A stretch of 38,398 bases of DNA from Basidiobolus meristosporus CBS 931.73 (taxonomy: Eukaryota > Basidiobolomycota > Basidiobolomycetes > Basidiobolales > Basidiobolaceae): the NCBI GenBank assembly GCA_002104905.1, contig MCFE01000764.1, positions 1 to 38,398 of the forward strand, given 5' to 3'. The notes beneath the pieces were generated by a model. It did no database searches. It worked only from the letters and a program-made list of their open reading frames with translations, and was not told the origin of the DNA. Of this stretch, positions 1 to 11,100 are shown one piece after another. The position numbers were made by a program, and so were the translations under genes. Within the stretch, counting starts at the first letter, position 1. Each line of letters starts with the position of its first letter.

Positions 1-681
1 CAACAAGAATGAAGCTGGACACATGGATTGCTGCCACCACTGCATCCATTTTCTACTCCATCTTGCTTGGTGTGTGGAGAATAATGGGCCTTACTTCACC
101 TTTGGGGAGTTTCTATGGAGCAGATGTATGCAGAGATTGGAAAATGAGTCAATTTGCAAGTACTACCATATCCCACTCTCATTAGGAATATAACCTTCAA
201 GTCTGAAGTGGATGTGATGAGTTGGCACCAGAAGCACAGCCAGGAAGGGTTGGAAAATACTGAGGACAGATGTGCACATAGAGACACCTGTGCCTTCAGC
301 ATTGAGAAACTATGCAGCCCCAATGTGTGGTTACCAGTTGTGTGATGCAAGGATGGGTTGGATGCAACAAGCAACTAATACTTATTAGGGCAACTTTACT
401 AAAGTATTCCAGGTTTCTCCTGGACACAAGCCAACTTCTACACCATTCAATACAGAATTTATCCAAGCAAGAACCAGCGCACACCTATAAGGGGGACTAG
501 AATCCAGCATGGAGAGGGAATAGACTTGATCTGTTGGATAGTGCCACATTAAGCCAGGAGTGCCAAATAATGCCATAGTGTGCCAGTGAGGCCAAATAAG
601 CCTATACTTGGCCATGGAGTGTAAAGCATATTTCTACATCTTCATGCAAAGTAGCCCCTTTGTTTCACCCACTGTTCTGGA
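1..681. other. Non-coding stretch, no gene seen
   Basis: No reading frame here resembles a known protein and the open frames on both strands overlap each other, as expected by chance. The last 130 bases contain repeated words of the type GTGCCA and CCAAATAA that also occur in the foldback element to the right, so this may be older debris of the same repeat. Confidence 0.5.
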
Positions 682-1093
682 GAAAATCCATTTTTTGACC
701 TTCTTATGAGATCAATGTTGTGCATTATGTGTAAGATCACTGATGGACTGAAGATATGCATTTGGTACTCCATACCCATGGCACTCTGAATCTAGCTCCA
801 GATATTTGTAACTTGTCACAAAAATTCATGGCACTATCTTGGTCCACTGGTACTATCAGGCACTATAAGTGCTTTATATAGGTTTTACTTTAGGACTAAT
901 ATTTGAATATAGTGTCAGATAGTACCAGTGGACCAAGATAGTGCCATGAATTTTTGTGACAAGTTACAAATATCTGGAGCTAGATTCAGAGTGCCATGGG
1001 TATGGAGTACCAAATGCATATCTTCAGACCTTTGGTGCACTTACAAACAGTCCTCAACACTGATCCCAAAAAAAAGGTCAAAAAATGGATTTT
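682..1093. repeat. Long foldback (palindromic) repeat, arms about 185 bp
   Basis: The arm at 682-866 is the reverse complement of the arm at 909-1093, with a spacer of about 42 bases. The inner ~130 bases of each arm are almost identical; the outer parts are diverged but still end in the same word (AAAATCCATTTTTTGACC on the left, its complement on the right). No transposase frame lies inside. The arrangement fits a foldback or MITE-like non-autonomous transposon, or an inverted duplication. I could not define target-site duplications. Confidence 0.85.
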
Positions 1094-1422
1094 CATAAAC
1101 AACAATCTGCTGATAAGCGGGCTAATTTGGCAGTCCATCACTACGATCAAGACTCCAAGCTTTCCTACTATTCCTAGGCTTTGATTGGCTATTCTTCGTT
1201 TATTGCCACTCAATACCACTACAAATACAAACCAATTCCAAGCATCCTCCCGGATCGGATCTCCCTTGAAGCTGAGTGGGGATCCCGGGCCAGAAATTTC
1301 GGACGGGAAGGGGATTTTCGATTCGCCCGAGATCCATTTTGGAGAACAATTAATAGGTGGGGTTTTCGGGGCCCACTTGCTATGAAGACAGAGGTGCTTG
1401 GAAGTCAGGCCGGAGTGTTGTC

Positions 1423-3225
1423 ATGAATACGGAAGAAAGCAAAGCCCTGTCGCATACAGAGTGGTCCATTCTGGACTACTATTGCGCCGAGGCTATATAT
1501 CAAGCGTTGAAGCTTCAGGTTACCACGAATCTCCGAGAACGGGTGGCAGTAGTGGAGGAAGCGTGCAAATATATTAGAGATATCGAAGGTAGTGATCCCT
1601 ATCCCTTGAACTTCTCGTTGCCCAGGTGTGGACTGAAGCGTTCCCTAGGGTTTTTGATCAACAGGAAGATGGACGATCTTTTCCTCCTGTCGCGTTACAT
1701 CACCCAGTTCCCCTCTAGCTCTCTACAAAGTCGGGTGTTTCTACGTGTAATACTGGCCGGGATAAGCCAGATCATTTTCCAAGAAGAGGGTTGCCTCGAG
1801 GACACCTACAAGATGCTTCACGCGATCGCCGAGATCTATATCCCTTGCTTGCTGACCCAGCAACCTATGAATTCAAATCACCTGAAGTTCATCCTCGGCT
1901 TGAAAACCCAGGTTCGGAAGAGGTTCCAGCTTGTCGAGGAACGAACAAACCAGAGTAACCCCCTTCTCGTCCATATAGCTCGTCATATTTGGCTCTCTTT
2001 GCGGCGTCGAGTGGACCTTCTTAATCGAACAGTATTTGAAGTCGAAGAAGGAGATTCTTCCCAAACTGGCCGGATTCTCTCTAGACCCACAACTACGTAA
2101 GGCCCACAAGCGCCAGCTGAAAAGTCGCCGCGAGGAGGTAATGGATGGCTGCTGTTTATGTGGCAAATGTCGGCCCACTAACCGGTTCGAAGTTCACCAC
2201 CATTTCTAGGAGTGATTGGGTGAACCGGTTTCCATGGAAAACATTCGTTCACGAGACTCACGATTTCCTCTTTCAAGTCTCCTACCTACTCCCGAAATCA
2301 AGTCTGTTCCATGTACGTTGCGGATTGTTGGTGGTGTTGTCTCCCCTATCTACATGCTTACCCACATCCATCAATCCTCGCTTAGCAAACAAGATCCATA
2401 GAGAGCTCTGATCCGGATGCAACTCAGTATCTTCCTGCTGAGTTGGAGAGTCCCGAGGCCATCACTCACAGCAACCAAGAATTTCATGAAGAAAGCGATG
2501 CAAATCAGCAGAACAAGGAGCCGTGAGTAACCATTGTTGGAACCCATACCGTTGGCATCGCACTAATTCCCTTTGACGGGCGCATTGAAGAAACTCCAAT
2601 TCCTCCGACCCGAAGCGGCCGATTTGCGAGGATGATAGTAAACCTAAACAAGGGACCAAGAGAAGGTTCGACCATCTAGCGTAGCATTTCGTCCGCAGCA
2701 TCGCTAATGCTTTTCCACAGAAGACGCAGAAGAGGTAGCACTGTCAAGCCGAATAACCCGGCCGTCACCACCCGCCCAGGAAGCCACGGTGCTTCTCGAA
2801 GCGATCCAGAACCGAGCCAGCAGGAGCGCTTGGAATTCCGTGATAGCGTATTGACCATCGGCGGTGAAGGTTCGAGTACATGAATTCTTGGGTTTTCTCC
2901 GTGCTAACCTCGCCCCTAACCTCTAACAGAGGCGCAGTATTTCCTCCCCCACCTCGACGACCCATATCCACTTGCGCCCACCGGATTGCAGAAACGAGGG
3001 AAAAAGCCGTGGCGTGAAGAGGAGCTTGAAGCATTGGTGCAAGGGATGCGCCTATTCGGCACCTCCTGGGCAATGATATTGAACCACTTTGGACCAAACG
3101 GTGTGCTTGGCAACGCCCTACGGGGAAGGACTCAGATTCAGTTGAAGGATAAGGCCCGCAACGAAAAGAACAAGAGACAGAAGCTAGGCATCCCGCTGGA
3201 TGTATTTGAGAAAGCCTGTGATTAG
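1423..3225 (+). CDS. TRF/Taz1/Tbf1-like telobox-Myb DNA-binding protein (multi-exon; middle exons uncertain)
   Basis: The last exon (2930-3225) encodes a Myb/SANT domain. It has a basic entry, the helix KPWREEELEALVQGMRLFG, and the telobox-like third helix LKDKARN, which matches the family pattern VDLKDKWRN used by TRF1/2, Taz1 and Tbf1 to read telomeric repeats. The first exon, from ATG 1423, opens with an alpha-helical region (WSILDYYCAEAIYQALK) that could be a TRFH dimerisation domain; this is an inference from position and helicity. The 3' introns phase cleanly: 2523-2590, 2681-2720 (40 bp) and 2876-2929 join acidic, Gln-rich and Arg-rich linkers to the Myb domain. Between about 1910 and 2400 the frame changes at least twice. 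One downstream frame reads LDPQLRKAHKRQLKSRREE, but I could not choose the splice sites. Either more introns or a frameshift lies there. Expected role: nuclear telomere or TTAGGG-site binding. Confidence 0.72.
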
Positions 3226-4663
3226 TCTTGCTTTGCTCAAGATAGACTCAATATTCCTTCTGGTCACCAGGCTTGGTTCGGCGGGTGCCCAAGGCGAGTG
3301 TGGCATGGTTAAGTTCTGTGGAATGGCTGCCTGGCATAGGCCACCTGTTTAGCGTCCACTACACACACTATGTATCATAGAGATGTTAAATATGTAATAG
3401 AAACATGAAACTGTGAGAAGCGGATCCATTCCATGCTTATTATGATTGGGGGTCAGTAATGATGTATACGGTGAATATGGTGGACGGAGGACGGAGGAGC
3501 AAAGTTCCATCAAGCACACTTGCTCCAAAGCCCTCCTCATTGAAGCGGCCTAGCCATATATGGAGTGGAGAGACGCCGGTACCTCAGGGCAGGTTCCAAG
3601 GCTTGTCATACCCAGGGTCGAAGTGCGCGCACCATATATTGAATCGCTCCAGGCGGTGGGGCTTCGCCTGACAACATCTGTGGAGAGGAGAGACAGTGGT
3701 GCATCCACGCATGCGAAACCCGCAGAAGCACATCAACCTTAGGTGGTCTTACTTGCAGTGGGTGCAGGCGTCATGCTTGCACTTTCGACGGTGAGACCAG
3801 CACTAATTTCCATGCGGTTTCTGATCCATCGCCCGGTGGATAATTTCAACGATGGAATTGGTCATCGTCGAACGCAAACTCATTACCATCTTTGGGGTGG
3901 CCGTATGTGGGTAGCCAGCCAATATTGCATCTGACCTAATCTTTCCCCGCCCGTGGCCATAGCAATTAAGATGTCAGTCACGGGAGCCGCAATCGTCCAC
4001 GGAGGAGAGGCTTCCACTGCACTTGCGTGTCGGAATCCCAAACGTCCCCAGAGTCACCACCCGGGCCTGTGGTGTCGAAGGAATGCTCCGCTCCGGCCAA
4101 CCCCATCACTAGCAACGGGGCCCATCTTGTTGATCGATATTGGTGCAACAGGAGATGCCTGAGGAATAGTCCAGATTCACTTCCCACCAGCAATGATCGC
4201 CCAGACGGTGAGCGGCGGCCGTCTCCGTCCAAAGTCGAGAGGTTGCTGGAATTCGTTGGCACCCAGACAAATTGGATTCCCTTCCCTAACGCAGCGTATG
4301 CGGGTGACAGAACATTCTCATTCATTTAGATGAAGCAGGTACAGAATTGGCTAATTTGTTCCCCGGGGAGGTTAATTTGCAGCTGACAGTCAGCTTGTTT
4401 GAGGACCCATCCCTCGCCCCCCAATTTAGCGGTTGGGTTTAGGGAAGCCCATATTACTGCGCGATAGCTGGTGCGACTGTTGTCACGTGGTACCATTTTT
4501 CTGAGCAATGGTTGAGCTATGCATGTGTAACTCGTCATGGCCTGTTGAGTAATGTGTACGAGGTGATACACTTCGAGGAAAAGCGCTCAACCGGATCTTG
4601 ATTGGGTGATTTGTCAAGGCTTTTTTAAGTAATATGGAAGTTTAACACCAATCTGAGGCTTGT
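3226..4663. other. Intergenic, no gene supported
   Basis: Open frames of about 100 codons exist on both strands around 3980-4330, but they overlap head to head, lack recognisable domains and have no splice context. I see no RNA gene. The right end is the promoter region of the scaffold gene. Confidence 0.45.
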
Positions 4664-4670
4664 TTATAAA
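4664..4670 (+). promoter_or_regulatory. Candidate TATA box
   Basis: The word TTATAAA lies about 140 bases upstream of the chosen ATG (4811) and is followed by a pyrimidine-containing leader. The position suits a TATA element of the Bem1-like gene. Confidence 0.45.
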
Positions 4671-4810
4671 GGGAGAGGGTCTCTCCGGTGTGCACCATCA
4701 ACACACACTCGGAAATTGACGCTGGTTCATTGATTTCCATTCAAAATTTTGTTCTACATATCTTCAGTTTCGGCTCACCCCTCGTTGTCCTCCATCCTTG
4801 CCCTGTGAAT

Positions 4811-6280
4811 ATGCGCGCGCCCAAACTATTTCGTCGCTCAACCTACACGATCACCAGGTCCACCAGCCTCGAGCCTGCCGGGTCCTACGATCAAGAGAGT
4901 CTGCCCGACTTCCCTGCGAAGGAGACGAGCCTTCCCGAGCCCAAGAAGTATGTGAAGGCTCTCCATAACTATCGAACGCCCCTTGACAAGGATTTTGGTT
5001 TCCGGGCTGGCGAGGTGCTGTACGTGATAGGCCAGGAAAATGACCGGGATTGGTGGGTCGTGTTCAACCCAATCACCAAGAAATCCGGCCTGGTTCCAGT
5101 GAAATTTTTGAAAGTTATTGAGGATGCATCCTCCATTTCCCCCCAAAAGCCGAAGAAGGCCCGCTCGGCCCCCGCCAGCAGATCAGGCTCGAGCAGCCAT
5201 CGGAACAGATCGGATCCCCTGGACAAACCCTTGGTCGATCTCGGACCCACCATCAACACCAGAAAAAGGGGGATCTCGAATGCACAGGCTACCCTTTATG
5301 GCGAGGTGCACGCCTCCTATGTTGCCACTTCGCCCGAGCACTTGAGCGTGATAGCAGGGGAGGTGGTGATTGTTGTTGGATGCACGTCTCCAGATTGGGT
5401 TTCAGTTAAGCCCATTGGCAAACGCGTAGGGCCCGGACTAATTCCGTCGTCGCACGTCGATGTCTATGATGCTCTAACCCAAGCAAAGGTTATCGATATT
5501 ATGCAGCACTTGCCCAAACCGGAATCCATCAAGCACCAAGTCACCAAGAACCATCCGGAGAAAGTTGAGCTGAACCAGGTGGTTTCTGCTTCGGTGTACG
5601 GCTATCGCTTCTTCGAAGACACCAGCGAATACGACCTGGAGATCGTTCTTTCCAGCGCCCCGTATTTTCGACAACTGATCAAAACGTACCAGGAGTTCTA
5701 TGAGTTCCACCTTGGGCTGCTGCAATTGTTCCCGGAGTACACCGGCCTCAATGGTCTCCCAAGGATTATCCCGTATTTGCCAGCACCTGCCACCGTGAAC
5801 TCGATCGAGGTTGCCCGACTGAGGGCAACTCAGCTAACTACCTATCTGGCCGAGCTTTGCGAGCTACCCCGCGAAGTGAAAGGGAGCTTTTTCTTCCGAG
5901 GCTTTTTTGGCGAAACCCAGCCCCCCACCCGTCTGTCCTACGATTTCAATCTCGAGCCCACCTCCAGCGTATCCTCCCTGCGCACACCAAGCCTGACCGA
6001 GTCCGACTCGTCGCGATCCAGCACACCCGTCCCAGCATACGCCAAGGTCAAGGTGATCTACGGATCGGACATCATTGCTATCAAGGTATCCACCGACATC
6101 ACCCTAGCCGAACTCCGCAAGAAGATTTTCTCGAGAATCGGGGATTTCAAAACCCTTCGATACAGCACGGATTGCCAGCAACCACAGTTGAACGAGATCA
6201 ACTCCGAATGCGAGCTAAAGTCCGCATGGAATCTGAGCTTTCGCAAAGACTCCGTGAAGCTAGTTCTGCACGCGGAGTAA
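4811..6280 (+). CDS. Bem1/Scd2-like polarity scaffold (SH3-SH3-PX-PB1)
   Basis: The frame from ATG 4811 gives 489 residues. Domains in order: SH3-1 (about residues 40-95, with ALHNY, DRDWWVV and GLVPVKFL); a Ser/Pro/basic linker; SH3-2 (about 155-215, with PDWVSV and GLIPSSHV); PX (about 255-370, with YEFHLGLLQLFPEY and the RIIPYLP turn); a Ser-rich linker; and a C-terminal PB1 domain (about 410-489, KVKVIYGSDIIAIKV). This order is diagnostic of Bem1 in budding yeast and Scd2 in fission yeast. These proteins bridge the Cdc42 exchange factor Cdc24, Cdc42 and PAK kinases at sites of polarised growth; PB1 binds the Cdc24 PB1 and PX binds phosphoinositides. The frame is open further upstream, but only from a GTG; 4811 is the first ATG. 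The TAA stop lies inside a perfect splice donor (GTAAGT at 6277), so a spliced C-terminus ending at 6351 is possible. Confidence 0.93.
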   Translation: MRAPKLFRRSTYTITRSTSLEPAGSYDQESLPDFPAKETSLPEPKKYVKALHNYRTPLDKDFGFRAGEVLYVIGQENDRDWWVVFNPITKKSGLVPVKFLKVIEDASSISPQKPKKARSAPASRSGSSSHRNRSDPLDKPLVDLGPTINTRKRGISNAQATLYGEVHASYVATSPEHLSVIAGEVVIVVGCTSPDWVSVKPIGKRVGPGLIPSSHVDVYDALTQAKVIDIMQHLPKPESIKHQVTKNHPEKVELNQVVSASVYGYRFFEDTSEYDLEIVLSSAPYFRQLIKTYQEFYEFHLGLLQLFPEYTGLNGLPRIIPYLPAPATVNSIEVARLRATQLTTYLAELCELPREVKGSFFFRGFFGETQPPTRLSYDFNLEPTSSVSSLRTPSLTESDSSRSSTPVPAYAKVKVIYGSDIIAIKVSTDITLAELRKKIFSRIGDFKTLRYSTDCQQPQLNEINSECELKSAWNLSFRKDSVKLVLHAE

Positions 6281-6351
6281 GTAACCATATACACATGTAA
6301 AGCGAACATACCACCCCTAACCCTTGTAGTGACTCCCAACTATACTTGTAA

Positions 6352-7677
6352 ACTATTACCCTTCCCAGTGTCGTTCCATGTACTATAGGATATATCGAAA
6401 TAAATGCCAATGGAATGCTCTGCATGTAACCCATTCCCATGGAATTTCCGTTCGATTGCTGCCTGCGATATGCTAATTGAGCTGCACAACGTGGTACAGA
6501 TAATGCCTACCACCGTTTCACCCCCAACCAGTTATCTCCTTAAATCACTCTCCATGCTAACTTCACTAGGGAAACCGACTCGGGCCCTTCTTTAACCATC
6601 CGCTAGATTGGCTGGGAATTCCCAATGGCATCCGGCCTGGGTACACGGGAAAATGGGCCATCTCACCTGAGACTAATGTAGCCAGGTGCCACCGACTCGG
6701 GCAGATTGATCACCAGCACGCTATTCCTCCCGCTATCAATGAACATCCTGTTTGCAGATGCGGTTGCTGGCTGTGTCCAGTTTGCCGTTGATTTGGTTTC
6801 CATCAGCATCACACAAGATCACTGTCGTCGCGGTCTCTGTATACTCCAGGGTCGCTCATGGGAATTCCTCAGCAACCTCCCGTGTGTGCGGCAGATGAGA
6901 TGGTATCATGGCGAGGTGGAGTTAATACCCACGAAGGTTTGAGCACTACTCGCATACTCCTGGTCCGGCAAAAGATGGAACGACCATCAAGGGGTGGATC
7001 AAGCTGACTCGTAAGGATTCCCGAGATGCAGTGCTTCTTTGGCTCGAAGTGTGCGACCGATGGGCATACAAAGGATTACAAGAGCCAAAAATTGTAGCTC
7101 ATCGAATAGCATGACTTGTTATGGCCTGTTAAGAATCACTGCTAGGTATTGCTTTCATGTGCTTATGTGAAAAGTCCTATGTTGTTGAACACAGACGTAG
7201 CTCCTGTTAATGGCCTGGATACACAAACATATCAACTGGCGCACAAATACGGCAACATCAAGGCCTTGGTGCCAACGATAAAGGGCGTGGTGACACCCAG
7301 GAGTGGCTCCTACGAGAAGATCCTTACAGGCTTCGCCCGAGGACAAACCCTTTCACCATGAGGCTCAATGGCTAGTGGCAGAAGGATGTTTATTGTGGAT
7401 AGCGAAGAATAGAGGTGATTGGCGGGCACTCGATTAGAACATAGTTTGTATATAATGTGAGGGATGTGCATATGTTAGACTAGAATAATGGCCCTAAAGG
7501 GTTCCATCCTGTGTTCTTCCGCCAACATCATACACTGATGGTAGAGAAAGGATGATAGTGGCGTCCTGCGATGAAGAATCGATTGGTGATGGGTGCACAG
7601 ATGGATGAAGAGTGATGTGCGAGTGCATACTACATAGCGATATCGACAGGTTTGAAGTTGATTTGGGTGATCAGATA
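6352..7677. other. Intergenic between convergent genes, no gene supported
   Basis: Short frames on both strands (for example 6706-6942 and 7149-7361 on +) carry no recognisable domain. The stretch holds the 3' flanks of the Bem1-like gene and of Gid7. I see no RNA gene or repeat. Confidence 0.4.
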
Positions 7678-9855
7678 TCAGGGACGCGATGGTGATTCAT
7701 GTGCATCTACGGTTCCCCAACTGTGCAAAAAGTTAGCCATCGAATAATGAACACACGCATGGATACTTACAGTCGAACTGTGTGATCATCACTTGCAGAA
7801 GCAAACATGTATGGATTGGCAGGATTCCAATGGACGCAGTTGACAGTTGCTGAATGGCCAGAGAGGGTTTCTATAAGAATCCCATGGTTTCGGTGCCACA
7901 CGTATATGTTACCATCTAGGAGGAACAACTGGTAAGTGGTCGAGGATTCGCTGGTTGCTATGGTGATTGGTTTTTACCTTCGCTCCCACTCGCTACGAAC
8001 GCTTGGTTACTCCCACCCATACATGATCTTATAATGAAGCGGCCTTGCTTAAAGCCGACAAATTTCTGGATGAGTTTCTTCTCAACTACATCCCATAGAT
8101 GAATCTCCTGTGCAGCCCCTAGATTGACAATGACATACCTCCCATCATTCGATAGTCTCAGCGTGGTAATGTGCCCACCTTCGGTTATGTGGCTAGCGTA
8201 GATTAGACTTGGGAGGATGTAGGGTTGAGCAGTGTGGCACTTACTATAATTCCATTTTTCGGTTCAGATCGTAAAGGTGGATTTTTCTTTCGTGACAGAT
8301 GGTTACCATCCGAGAACCATCTTTGCTTATGGCCACTCCGTTGATTCTGTCCCCGATCCACTTGTGTAATACACGTCCTTGAATGTCCTACATCGGTGGT
8401 GGAAGGAGTGTTATTCATACAAGTCTCTCTGTTGGCTCTCTCTCTACGTCTATAAACAATTTACCCAAAGGAATAGATTTTTATCGCAGCTACCAGTAAC
8501 AAAATGTTCGTTGTCCGGCAACCAGCCACAAGCGGCAACTTCGGAATGCCCATCGAATGCCCGGATGTGTTGGCCAGTCTGCGCGGTAGACAGAGTATGG
8601 ATTAGGTCCAAACGCTATCGGAGCAAGTGAATTCGAAATACCCTGATATCCCAGAGTGTCACTCCGCCGTCATTACAACAGGTCAAAAGCATAGTATCAT
8701 CAGGAGACCACGCGAGATAACAGACAGCGTCACTGTGCTCGGTAAGCGTATGAACGGCATGTTTTTTCTACACCGAAAGGAAGGGTTAGCATCCACTTGC
8801 CAGGTGCCAACTGATAAGAGCGTATGTCACCTCTACACTCCATATGATGACCGACTTGTCTTTGGACCCCGATGCCACGTATTCTCCACTATGGGAGAAT
8901 GCAACATACCAAACCTCGTCACCATGGCCCTGGAAAATATGCTTGGTAGTGCCTGGGAACTGATCTCTAAAGAAGATACGTTAGCGTTCCCATCACTAAG
9001 CAACCCCCTCTATATGATTACCTATTGCATTTATGATCGGTGTACAGCGTTACAGAGCTATTGCTAGCATCGTGATAATGGCAGGTTGAGTGCTGATAAG
9101 CAATGGCTTGATTGAACAATGACTTCAGCCGATTACGAGGGATCATAGCAGACGACGAGATATAACCTAGCGAATAACAGGGCATTCAGGTGGCATTAGC
9201 TGTCCGTTTGAAAAAGCAATGTGTAGCATATATATCCACGATGGTCTCACTTTGTAGCTGGACCCACAGCTGTTCTCTAGAATCTTGCGCAGTCCCATGA
9301 ATGTGCGAGCGCTTTTTCACATCCACCTCATCTGCACACATAAGCAAGCTGGACAGCTGATGCAGCTTCTCGGTACCGTGGCTCAGTGGATTCAACTCGT
9401 ATCTCAAAACCTTCAGTGCTTTGAGCATCTCCCTGGATATCAGCAGCTCAAGAAACTTCTGCCGCTTCACGAGGAATTGGATTTCCTTGGTATCGCTCAT
9501 TTGATTGAGCTCCAGAAACGGCACCAGATCTTCCACCAATTGCCAATTCCCCTCCATGATCGCTTGACGAAACCGAGTCACCTGGAGCGATTCAAAACTA
9601 AACCCGGATTCCTCCTGCAGTAGCTTGGCGCTTCGACTGAAAGAAACGGTAAATTTAGTAGGCATTTTGGCACAGAGTTGCGGGTGGCTGAGCTAACCCA
9701 TATCCTAGATCCACAAGTGCCTGTAGGATGATTCGCACGACCTCCTCTTTCTGATACTTTTCTTCAGGATTGTTCAGCCCACTACTGCTGTGGGCATGCC
9801 TCTGCCCAGTCAAGTACCCATTGATTCCATTCATGATATTTTGATTACTTTTCAT
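7678..9855 (-). CDS. GID7: Gid7/WDR26-like LisH-CTLH-WD40 subunit of the GID/CTLH ubiquitin ligase
   Basis: Ten exons on the minus strand join in phase to 536 residues: 9855-9698, 9636-9251, 9166-9022, 8966-8831, 8767-8642, 8578-8465, 8387-8245, 8192-7978, 7915-7771 and 7720-7678. Exon 1 holds a LisH motif (KEEVVRIILQALVDLGYG). Exon 2 holds a CTLH region (LLQEESGFSFES, FRQAIMEGNW, KALKVLRYELNPL). Exon 3 has the basic NRLKSLFNQAIAYQ segment seen in WDR26. Exons 4-10 carry WD40 blades, with GHGDEVWYVAFS, EHSDAVCYLAWSP, GHSEVAACGWLPDNEHF, TTLRLSNDGRY and SGHSATVNCVHWNP, ending in ASASDDHTVRLW. In yeast Gid7 helps the GID E3 degrade gluconeogenic enzymes and oligomerise; WDR26 is the animal counterpart. 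ATG 9855 is chosen because the frame has an upstream stop near 9943 and no earlier ATG. Nothing looks damaged. Confidence 0.94.
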
Positions 9856-11100
9856 GCTTCTTTCTGAATACCTCGCAATGTTTGAGCCACTGGTGCGTTT
9901 GCGTAGCAAAGATAGGCTAGCTGTGCTGGGAACTTTATGGGCTCAGAATAGATACGCCCTGTTATGGTGCAAATAAAAGTGCTCTTGAAGAGTCCTCGGT
10001 GTAAGCTTCCTTGAGTCAAAATAGCCCCACGCTAAAGAAGTTTGTTTGTATCTTTCGTCTATGGAGTATTGAAGGGGATTGTACGGCTTTACGGAGTAAA
10101 CTAAACGGAACTCAAAGGCAGAGAGCAGCAGTTAGGGCAAATTTCAATTTGGGTTTGCCTTGGTGCTTCGTAACAGCCTTGTTATGCTGAAGTCGTTAGG
10201 GAGGTTGGAGGATACGTTAACTTGACAATAGATCGATGATCAAGTAACGTCGATTCGACGTACTGCAGGCCAACCACTCCATGATTGGGTTATTAATCAG
10301 ATATACTAAGGAGACCCGGTAGCACAATATTACACAAGCTGATGGACTGTGGGTGACTGGTTTATTCAACAGATCAGACATTGATATATTCATCGGCCAT
10401 CCGGCAAGAGTGCATCAAAAGAGATTTCCCTAGCGGCTGATATTTGATAAAGGGCTCGTCGTGTATGCTCGAAATGGCGGACTCAGTATTGGCACTCAGA
10501 ACGGCTGGATTGATGTGGGCCCAGCCATATTAACCTATACAAGTATCCATGCTCAGGGGCAGCCATCCCCACCATGCTCTTGTGCGCTGGATCTAGGCTT
10601 CATCCGGAAGTGCGATAATTGATTCACCACTCAGCAAGCAAGCATATCGTGCAATAAATGATCCTTGCTTGGTGATTATGTGTAGCGCATCCAATCATAG
10701 AGGTCAGGGAAATTACTCCGCAGCTTTGCTCAGGAATGCAGCCTTTGCTAAAAGTGCGGACTCCATATGGTGCTGGCTGGAGTATTGAGCCAGTTTAAAT
10801 TCACACGTGCTCCGCCCGGACGGACCATTTACATTTCATAGGGTCCGCCTTGGTTCCCTGGAGATATGCTCAATAGGCAGTACCCAGCAAGCAAACACAG
10901 TGCACTACAAGGCTTGGCTAGACATTAGGCAAATAACATCAACTGCTCATTTATGAACCGAGTTACTGAAGAAATCTCATTCAACAATGTTGCAGATCTG
11001 AATATCCTATCCCCAAAAGGTAACAAATAATTCCCGATATAAGTGTCAAGATGTTGTGGTTTGGGGTATACAAGTGTAAAGCAAAGTAAAAGGTAAATAA
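9856..11100. other. Intergenic, no gene supported
   Basis: This is the 5' flank of Gid7 and the 3' flank of Ypt1. There is no long open frame and no tRNA-like A/B box pair that I can see. Confidence 0.45.

Noticed and set aside
3978-4329. Overlapping 100-115 codon frames on both strands
   Set aside because: Neither has a domain, splice context or a convincing start, and they are mutual antisense shadows.
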